From Treponema sp. (GTDB taxonomy: Bacteria; Spirochaetota; Spirochaetia; Treponematales; Treponemataceae): a DNA stretch of 60,089 nucleotides. The stretch is from the NCBI GenBank assembly GCA_017446265.1, contig JAFSRD010000031.1:1-60089 (forward strand), read 5' to 3'. Below, one piece after another: positions 54,644 to 60,089 of the stretch. Positions within the stretch are counted from its first letter, which is position 1. Each line of letters starts with the position of its first letter. The translations under genes and the position numbers were made by a program. Under the pieces are notes generated by a model. It saw only the letters and a program-made list of their open reading frames with translations, was not told the DNA's origin and made no database searches.

Positions 54644-56854
54644 ATGGCAGAATTACTTGCACCGGCAGGAAATATAGAATCTCTTGATGCAGCAATAGGA
54701 GAAGGCGCAGATGCGGTATATCTTGGGCTAAAAAGTTTCAATGCACGCATGCGCACGACGAATTTTGCATGGAATCAATTTGAAGCTGCGGTAGACGCGG
54801 TGCACCGTCGCAATAAAAAAATATATGTTACGGTAAACACTGTATGTGAAGAGCGCGAAACAGAGCAACTGTATCGACTGCTTCTCTATTTGAATGAGGT
54901 GCAACCTGACGCGCTCATTGTGCAAGATTTTGCCGTTATCAGAATGGTGCAGGAATTTTTTCCACATCTTCGGCTGCATGCTTCAACACAGATGAATGTG
55001 GAGAGCGCTGCGGGGGTCAACTTGCTGAGCAGAGAGGGCGTCAAGCGTGTAGTGCTTGCACGCGAACTGGGGCTTGAAGAGATAGCATTGATAAAATCGC
55101 AGACGAATGCGCAGCTTGAAGTGTTTGTACACGGCGCGCTTTGCGTGAGCGAGTCGGGTTTATGCCTTTTTTCAAGTTTTCTCGGTGGAAAAAGCGCAAA
55201 TCGCGGCATGTGCACGCAAGCGTGCCGTCGCTATTACACCGCTGAAATTTCTGGCAGCGTTTCGCAGGGGTATTATTTTTCACCGTGCGATTTAGCGCTT
55301 GTTGAAAAAATTCCTGCGCTTGTTGAAGCAGGTGTTGAATCGTTCAAAATTGAAGGGCGCATGAAAAGCGCGGAGTATGTGGGCGCAGTTGTTGCCGCAT
55401 ATCGCCATGTGATTGACCATTGGCAAGAAGATAAAAAAGGCGCAATCGTTACGGCAAAACGCATGCTCGCTTCAGATTTTGCACGAACGAAAACATCATA
55501 TTGGTATAATTTTAAAACACAACAGGAAGCTGTTGAAAAAGCTGGCGAAGCGATACTGAATCCTCATCAGGCAGGTGGTACGGGGATTTACCTTGGCAAA
55601 ATCGCTGCGCTAAAACAAGCGCCTAAAGAGCTTGTTGCTGAAATGCAGGGCGCAACAGGCAGCCGCGTTCACATACAGCTTGCGCGTCTTAAAGGCGGTA
55701 CGTATGAGCCCGATCCCGGCGATTCAATCAGGCTGCACAGGCAAGATGACACAGGTCGTGAAAGCCACAAAGTGCGTAGTGTTGAAATTGCGGAAAACGG
55801 GGTGCGCTGGATAGACATTCCTTCTGGCTTTAAAGTTGGTGACAGCGTATATCTTTTGCAGACAAAATCTTCTGCAAAGCGATACGCGCATGTTCTGCCG
55901 AATGATTTGTCGCGCTACAAAAAACATCCCGGCGTGCAACAGCTTCCTGTGCTCGACTTGACTCCTGTAAAAACAGAGGAGCTTGCCTTTTTTCCAGAAG
56001 GATTGTATGTGCAAGTGTCGTCTGTTGCTGACGTATTTGTTGTGCAAGCAGCTCATCCTGTGCGCGTTATTGTTGAGTTGAACAGCAAAACACAGTACGA
56101 CTTTGTCAATCACACATCTGTTTTGCCGTTTCCCAAAAAACAAGTGATTGTTTCGCTTGATCCGTTTTGTCCTGCGGCAAGCGAAGCAGATTTACGCGCT
56201 ACGCTTGATGCGCTCATTGCAGACGGCTATACGACATTTATTGCAAATAACGTGGCGCATTTGTCTTTGCTCAAAGGAAAAACACGCGTAAATGTGATCG
56301 CAGGACCATATCTCTATACATTCAATCGTTGGGCAGTATCATGGCTTGAAAATCAAAATATACGTGCGTTTGTCATGCCGTATGAAAATTCGCGCAAAAA
56401 CCTTTTGGCAACGTTTCCGCTTTCTGTGCGCTCGCGCCTGCTTATTCCTGTATTCGCGTATCCACAGTTGTTCAGAATGCGCTTTAAGCTTCCCGAGTCA
56501 TACGATTTTACGTATTTCACCGACAAAGAAGGCGCGACGTTTAAAATTGCGTCTGGCAGCGATGGCTCATTTGTTATGCCAGAAAAGGCGTTTTCCATAA
56601 CAGATAAAGTTGATTTGCTGCATAGTGACGGATGCAAACGCGTGCTCCTCGATTTTTCAAAAACAAAAGTGACAAAAGCCCAGTTGCGCGAAATTGTCAA
56701 TTCTCTTGTAAAAAAGATTCCGCTTGCAGGTGCCTATCGTTTTAACTGGAAAGAGGGCTTTTACGTGCCTCGCCTCGTTGAAGAAAAAAAGGCGGCAGCA
56801 CAATCATCTCGTAAAAAAGAGACGGTGCTGTCCAAAAAGAAGCACATGCGATGA
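54644..56854 (+). CDS. Peptidase U32 family protein (RNA-hydroxylation-type)
   Basis: 736 aa from ATG 54644; the frame is open back to 54584 but MAELLAPAGNIESLDAAI is the universal U32 start. The cluster region HGALCVSESGLC ... NRGMCTQACRR has the four Cys that bind a [4Fe-4S] cluster in TrhP/RlhA. The long C-terminal part (DUF3656-like plus ~250 more) resembles the RlhA-size class. Characterised relatives hydroxylate tRNA U34 (TrhP) or 23S C2501 (RlhA) using prephenate; which applies here is not decided by sequence alone. Not a protease in those cases. C-terminal basic tail (KKKHMR). Confidence 0.9.
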   Translation: MAELLAPAGNIESLDAAIGEGADAVYLGLKSFNARMRTTNFAWNQFEAAVDAVHRRNKKIYVTVNTVCEERETEQLYRLLLYLNEVQPDALIVQDFAVIRMVQEFFPHLRLHASTQMNVESAAGVNLLSREGVKRVVLARELGLEEIALIKSQTNAQLEVFVHGALCVSESGLCLFSSFLGGKSANRGMCTQACRRYYTAEISGSVSQGYYFSPCDLALVEKIPALVEAGVESFKIEGRMKSAEYVGAVVAAYRHVIDHWQEDKKGAIVTAKRMLASDFARTKTSYWYNFKTQQEAVEKAGEAILNPHQAGGTGIYLGKIAALKQAPKELVAEMQGATGSRVHIQLARLKGGTYEPDPGDSIRLHRQDDTGRESHKVRSVEIAENGVRWIDIPSGFKVGDSVYLLQTKSSAKRYAHVLPNDLSRYKKHPGVQQLPVLDLTPVKTEELAFFPEGLYVQVSSVADVFVVQAAHPVRVIVELNSKTQYDFVNHTSVLPFPKKQVIVSLDPFCPAASEADLRATLDALIADGYTTFIANNVAHLSLLKGKTRVNVIAGPYLYTFNRWAVSWLENQNIRAFVMPYENSRKNLLATFPLSVRSRLLIPVFAYPQLFRMRFKLPESYDFTYFTDKEGATFKIASGSDGSFVMPEKAFSITDKVDLLHSDGCKRVLLDFSKTKVTKAQLREIVNSLVKKIPLAGAYRFNWKEGFYVPRLVEEKKAAAQSSRKKETVLSKKKHMR

Positions 56855-56885
56855 TTTAGCTTGGTAAAACCACCGCATGCAGTGT

Positions 56886-56922
56886 GCATATGGCCATTTC
56901 GACAGGCTCAATGACCATATGC
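56886..56922. repeat. REP-like palindrome between convergent genes
   Basis: Arms 56886-56898 and 56910-56922 pair over 13 positions with one mismatch, around TCGACAGGCTC. The core CATTTCGACAGGCTCAATG looks like a dispersed intergenic palindrome seen in several bacterial phyla. It lies between the convergent U32 and ssb genes and may act as a bidirectional terminator. Confidence 0.5.
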
Positions 56923-56954
56923 TGTGAATTTATTAGACAGTCTCTGAATGTGTC

Positions 56955-57389
56955 TTAAAATGCTACCGCTTCTGCCTCCTCTTCATTAATTTCTTCAGCT
57001 GCCGCTTCATTTGCTTCTGCAATATCTGCAAGCTCTTCGCCACTGTCACCTTTTTTCCCCAGCTGTGGCTTGAATTCGACATGCTCCGCAATTACTGTGA
57101 CACGGCTTGCAGTTTTACCTTCTGCTGTTGTCCAACGGTTTTGCTTTATCCGTCCAACTACGCGTGTACCACGTCCTTTTATTGCGCGCGATTCACAGTA
57201 TTCAGCCATTTTACCGTATACTTCGACATCAAAGTACGATACTTCTTGAATGCCCTTTCCATCGCCACTTTTGTACCAGCGGTTTACCGCTATGGGAATT
57301 TTTCCGATTTTGCAACCATGTGGCGATTCTTTGAATTCTGCATCGCGCGTAATGTTTCCTTCGATAATAAGCGAATTTAATTGATTCAT
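56955..57389 (-). CDS. ssb: Single-stranded DNA-binding protein
   Basis: 144 aa. OB fold in residues 1-~105: LNSLIIEGNITRDAEFKE, SYFDVEVYGKMAEYC, KGRGTRVVGRIKQNRW. The C-terminal third is acidic. The tip is EEAEAVAF rather than the classical DDDIPF, so the protein-interaction peptide is atypical though still acidic and ending in Phe. SD AGGAG 6 nt before the ATG. It stands alone, not in an rpsF-ssb-rpsR operon, so another ssb may exist elsewhere. Confidence 0.93.
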   Translation of the reverse strand: MNQLNSLIIEGNITRDAEFKESPHGCKIGKIPIAVNRWYKSGDGKGIQEVSYFDVEVYGKMAEYCESRAIKGRGTRVVGRIKQNRWTTAEGKTASRVTVIAEHVEFKPQLGKKGDSGEELADIAEANEAAAEEINEEEAEAVAF

Positions 57390-57410
57390 ACATGCTCCTA
57401 CATAATAATA

Positions 57411-57424
57411 TTTGTCCGGACAAA
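57411..57424. promoter_or_regulatory. 14-bp perfect palindrome upstream of ssb (operator candidate)
   Basis: TTTGTCCGGACAAA is self-complementary and lies 22-35 nt upstream of the ssb start codon, just before the ribosome site and partly overlapping the terminator hairpin's T-run. Its size and place suit a dimeric repressor. Confidence 0.55.
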
Positions 57425-57444
57425 AATGCCGTCGTTATCGGCAT
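57422..57444 (-). terminator. Terminator between the 623-aa gene and ssb
   Basis: On the - strand ATGCCG (57444-57439) pairs with CGGCAT (57431-57426) around a 7-nt loop and is followed by five T. It lies 150 nt past the end of the 623-aa gene and directly upstream of ssb. It overlaps the palindrome 57411-57424, so it could also be an attenuator. Confidence 0.55.
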
Positions 57445-57596
57445 ACTATATATCGCAAAAATTTTCGTTTTTACGCGTTTTTTGAGAAAAATATTTTTTG
57501 CTGCTGCGGCGCCTTGCGCAACTGGCGAATGAGTTTTCGGTTCGTTTTGCACGGAAATTATTTGGAGACAATCAACTCATGCAGAACGCGGTTTTA

Positions 57597-59468
57597 TCAT
57601 CCGTTTCCAACAAGACGCAGTATGTAAAGCTGCACATACATGTAGAGCGCATTTTGGTCAGTGATTTTTTGCATGTTTGGATTTTTTACGAGCGACCGCG
57701 CAAGGCTTTCAACGCGTTCTACAGTGAACGTCTGTGCAGAAATAGTGCGTATAACTTTACGCATATAGTCTCGTATGAGCGCGTTTACATCTTCGGTAAG
57801 TTGCGCGTGTGCATCTTTTGTGATAAGTTTGTTCCATTGTTTTTCGTATGAGTCAAGCTCACGGTCTATTGTCGAATTTTCGGGAACGTAATGACTTTCG
57901 AGCGTTTTTGCAGCCTGCACAATCGCATCGTGCTTTGTAACAGGGCGCAAACTTTTTTTTGTCATGTCGTCTGCGGTTTTCTCTTCTTGCGCCTGCTGCT
58001 TTTTCGGCTTGCGTCTGAAAAAGCCAATAATCTGCGAAACGATTGGAATTAGATACCAGAACGGCAGCAATATCTTTGCATTTGCAAGAATAGCCGCGTT
58101 GTCAAGCATTAATAATTCAGTGTAGGGCAGCAAACGTCCGTTTGAAAAGAGTTTAAAATCACCCCCTTCAATGCTGCTCTGTAGTTCTATGTCAAGCAGC
58201 GTAAGAAAGTTTGCGTTGAGCAGTGCATGCAAGACAGGTGATATCTTTTCAACATACGCTTTAAGCATTTCTTCAAATTTCTGTTTGTCATGCATTTCTG
58301 GGCGTTTTTCATACGCCTGTAGCACTTTGAACCATTCGTCAGTGAGATTGTTTTTTATTGTATCGTGCGCTTCGTTGCATAAACGCACAACAAGCGGAAA
58401 CACTTTTGTTTTGTAAATGAAATAACGCGTACCCGATTTTACTTTGAATACGAGGAGACGTGGAAGTTGACCGCCTTCACTTTTTGTTGTAAGTGCTTCG
58501 AGAAAATTTTTCAAATCGTTGTCTGAATATTGCCCGTACAACTGAACACCTTTTTGATTTGTGAATTTAAGGATAGAATTCATTGAGTAAAAATACGGCG
58601 GTTTATCAAGCGATTCTTCCAAATTTTTGAGTGCTCCATTTTTTTGCCGCTCTTGTTGCATTTTATTTTTAACAAGCATAAGATGCTGCTCGGAGACTGC
58701 AATTGATTGAAGGAGGTTGGTGTCTTCAAGCGTCGAGTCTTTTATTTTTTCAAAATCCTTACGGATAAAATGACAGAGTTGATTCCAAAAATAAAACGAG
58801 TCGCCTGATGTCTCCATTGCCTGAAGTGCTGTTTCAGGGCGTGTTATAAACTGCTCAAAAAAAGTTTTTGAAGTGATTTCTTTGCCAGGATTTGCGTTGC
58901 GCAGCTTTTTGTAAAAGTAATCATGGTATTCTTCTTTTTTGAGCATTGTGCGTATTTTTGCAAGCGCTGCGTCAGTGAGAATATGTATGGGTACGCATTC
59001 AGGAAATAAAATTGACGGCGTGTCGTTCTGAAGCTGAATGCAAAGGAGTTTGAGCGATTTTAAATCTTGCTTTGCAAACAAGTCAGCTAATGTCCGTTTT
59101 TCTATAGCGTCTATTGGCAGTTGTTTTGGCAAATCTGTCAAGCTTGGAAACAACACTGCTGCGTTGAATGAAATCTCTTTGTAACGTTGTGCAAATTTTG
59201 CTGCGTAATACGAAAGGACAACAATTACATGTTTATCTGCACTTTGCTCAAGCAACGCGACGAGGTGTTGCTTCTCAAGTTTTTCAAGCTCAGCGACAAC
59301 CATATCCTCTGGATTGCCGAGATAGCGGACAAGGTCTGCGTTTTCTTCAACATGACGCTCTGCGTATCTTTTCATGTAGTCGCAAAAATCGCGTCTATTA
59401 ATAAAAGCGGACCCCTGTTTGTTTGCATATGACCTGAGCAATATGCTCAGATTCGCTGTAGCAGCCAT
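57597..59468 (-). CDS. Unrecognised 623-aa protein with one internal membrane segment
   Basis: Starts at ATG 59468 (complement), the codon placed 7 nt after a strong -10 box. Residues 1-~440 are soluble and helical with many charged residues (KNKMQQERQKNGALKNLEESL is coiled-coil-like). One hydrophobic segment at ~475-500 (ILLPFWYLIPIVSQIIGFF) is followed by a basic RRKPKK, then ~110 soluble residues. No signal peptide. The topology suggests a single-span inner-membrane protein with a large cytoplasmic part. I recognise no family; it looks like a conserved treponemal unknown. Confidence 0.8.
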   Translation of the reverse strand: MAATANLSILLRSYANKQGSAFINRRDFCDYMKRYAERHVEENADLVRYLGNPEDMVVAELEKLEKQHLVALLEQSADKHVIVVLSYYAAKFAQRYKEISFNAAVLFPSLTDLPKQLPIDAIEKRTLADLFAKQDLKSLKLLCIQLQNDTPSILFPECVPIHILTDAALAKIRTMLKKEEYHDYFYKKLRNANPGKEITSKTFFEQFITRPETALQAMETSGDSFYFWNQLCHFIRKDFEKIKDSTLEDTNLLQSIAVSEQHLMLVKNKMQQERQKNGALKNLEESLDKPPYFYSMNSILKFTNQKGVQLYGQYSDNDLKNFLEALTTKSEGGQLPRLLVFKVKSGTRYFIYKTKVFPLVVRLCNEAHDTIKNNLTDEWFKVLQAYEKRPEMHDKQKFEEMLKAYVEKISPVLHALLNANFLTLLDIELQSSIEGGDFKLFSNGRLLPYTELLMLDNAAILANAKILLPFWYLIPIVSQIIGFFRRKPKKQQAQEEKTADDMTKKSLRPVTKHDAIVQAAKTLESHYVPENSTIDRELDSYEKQWNKLITKDAHAQLTEDVNALIRDYMRKVIRTISAQTFTVERVESLARSLVKNPNMQKITDQNALYMYVQLYILRLVGNG

Positions 59469-59475
59469 GTGCGCT

Positions 59476-59504
59476 AGTATATCAAAAAACGCTATTTTCC
59501 GCAA
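59476..59504 (-). promoter_or_regulatory. Promoter of the 623-aa gene, leaderless arrangement
   Basis: On the - strand TTGCGG (59504-59499) and TATACT (59481-59476), 17 nt apart. The -10 ends 7 nt before ATG 59468. No Shine-Dalgarno is present. Confidence 0.65.
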
Positions 59505-60089
59505 TGCACAAATACTGCAAATACAGAAATCAATTTTTAGCGGAATGCCCTTGTTTATTCGTGCAGATGGTTTAATGTATCACTTTGTGATACGAACTGT
59601 AAGGAAATTATTTGACTCGTTGCTCACGCGACTGGCGTATGCCTCGCTGCCGCTTGAAGCTACGCTACGAAGCTGCGGTAGGGTTAGTGCTTTTTTGAAG
59701 CACACTGGATTCACCTTTCGCTTGTTTCGACACTTTGACCATGCTCAATGGGCAGTGATTGGAGTCGAACTGTGACCACTTCGCTTTGTTGATGTGTTCC
59801 GACTTTGCTTGGTAACCGCTCGGCAATCGACATTCTGTAAGTAATGCGATTGGTGAGCATTGGTGGCCTAGCGTTGGTACTGGGCGACCTGTCTGCCGAC
59901 AGGAAGGAAGTCGAAGTAAGCCGAAGCACATGAACACGAAACAAACGAAGGCACGCAATCCTTGCTTTCAGGGTTGGCAGTATTGCGTTGTACAAATGGC
60001 ACAACGCAATGTACCTCGTAAGCATTTTTGCAAAAATGCTTACGAGCCCTTACAGCAAGGGCTAGGTCTTTGTCGGTATTTTTTATATA
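59505..60089. other. Gene-free terminal stretch rich in inverted repeats
   Basis: I see no supportable gene in these 585 nt. Structures present: GTATCAC-TTT-GTGATAC (59577-59593), CCTGTC/GACAGG (59888-59903), and three strong hairpins at 59982-60063. Around 59760 GGAGTCGAAC looks like an inverted T-arm as seen after tRNA-Gly, but no tRNA folds here on either strand. The texture is that of dispersed intergenic repeats. Confidence 0.5.
59982..60063. repeat. Three consecutive perfect hairpins
   Basis: ATTGCGTTGT (59982-59991) pairs with 60001-60010. A 32-bp perfect palindrome spans 60015-60046 (16-nt arms, starting CTCGTAAGC). AGCCCTT (60045-60051) pairs with AAGGGCT (60057-60063). Together they form a compact structured block at the window edge; a terminator, recombination site or structured RNA are all possible. 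Confidence 0.6.

Noticed and set aside
54644-56854. Annotating the U32 protein as a collagenase/peptidase
   Set aside because: The Cys cluster and length match RNA-hydroxylating U32 enzymes; protease activity is not supported for these.
59755-59790. A tRNA on the - strand suggested by a GTTCGACTCC T-arm-like string
   Set aside because: No anticodon arm or acceptor pairing can be built around it on either strand.
1-60089. CRISPR arrays, rRNA genes, prophage or intact insertion sequences
   Set aside because: No regularly spaced direct repeats, rRNA sequence, transposase or phage structural gene was seen.

Overview
This window is bacterial and looks like a spirochaete of the genus Treponema. 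Three things point that way. RpoB carries Asn at the position of E. coli Ser531, the known spirochaetal basis of natural rifampicin resistance. There are several treponeme-style lipoproteins, and two CNNM/TlyC-type proteins sit in tandem. Base composition looks mid-40s % GC by eye (not counted), and I cannot name a species.

Layout. 1-1345: a small lipoprotein gene, then a highly structured intergenic element with inverted arms and flanking direct repeats. 1346-13970: tRNA-Thr, rpmG, tRNA-Trp, secE, nusG, rplKAJL, rpoBC, rpsLG. 14568-30069: tuf followed by the S10, spc and alpha operons (rpsJ through rplQ), ending in a small zinc-ribbon protein. Together these form one ~29-kb transcription/translation supercluster, all on the + strand, without fusA, infA, map or adk. 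30224-34900: livKHMGF, a branched-chain amino-acid-type ABC transporter. 34948-39562: a CBS-ACT protein, an unrecognised 487-aa protein, an EIIA-Ntr-like protein and transketolase. 39594-44828: a truncated racemase gene, fmt, a thioredoxin-like lipoprotein and the CNNM pair.

45843-44851 is an omptin-family outer-membrane protease on the - strand, translationally overlapped by a RluA-type pseudouridine synthase. A tRNA-Gly and a PF06541-type membrane protein follow. 47805-51103 holds an AmmeMemoRadiSam set (a MEMO-AMMECR1 fusion and its radical SAM partner) with an orphan beta-class DNA methyltransferase between the two; this is the least understood conserved system here. After it come a second EIIA protein, an unknown protein, a lytic transglycosylase, a lamin-tail-like lipoprotein and a 736-aa U32-family protein. 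On the - strand lie a stand-alone ssb and a 623-aa unknown protein. The last ~600 bases hold no gene I can support, but they do hold four strong inverted repeats.

What stands out: (i) a repeated architecture in accessory genes in which a good -10 box ends 6-8 nt before ATG with no Shine-Dalgarno, suggesting leaderless mRNAs; (ii) low-complexity tails on several ribosomal proteins; (iii) many intercistronic RNA hairpins at classical autoregulation sites; (iv) an omptin outside its usual proteobacterial range; (v) the methyltransferase inside the AmmeMemoRadiSam set; (vi) a 14-bp palindrome in front of ssb.
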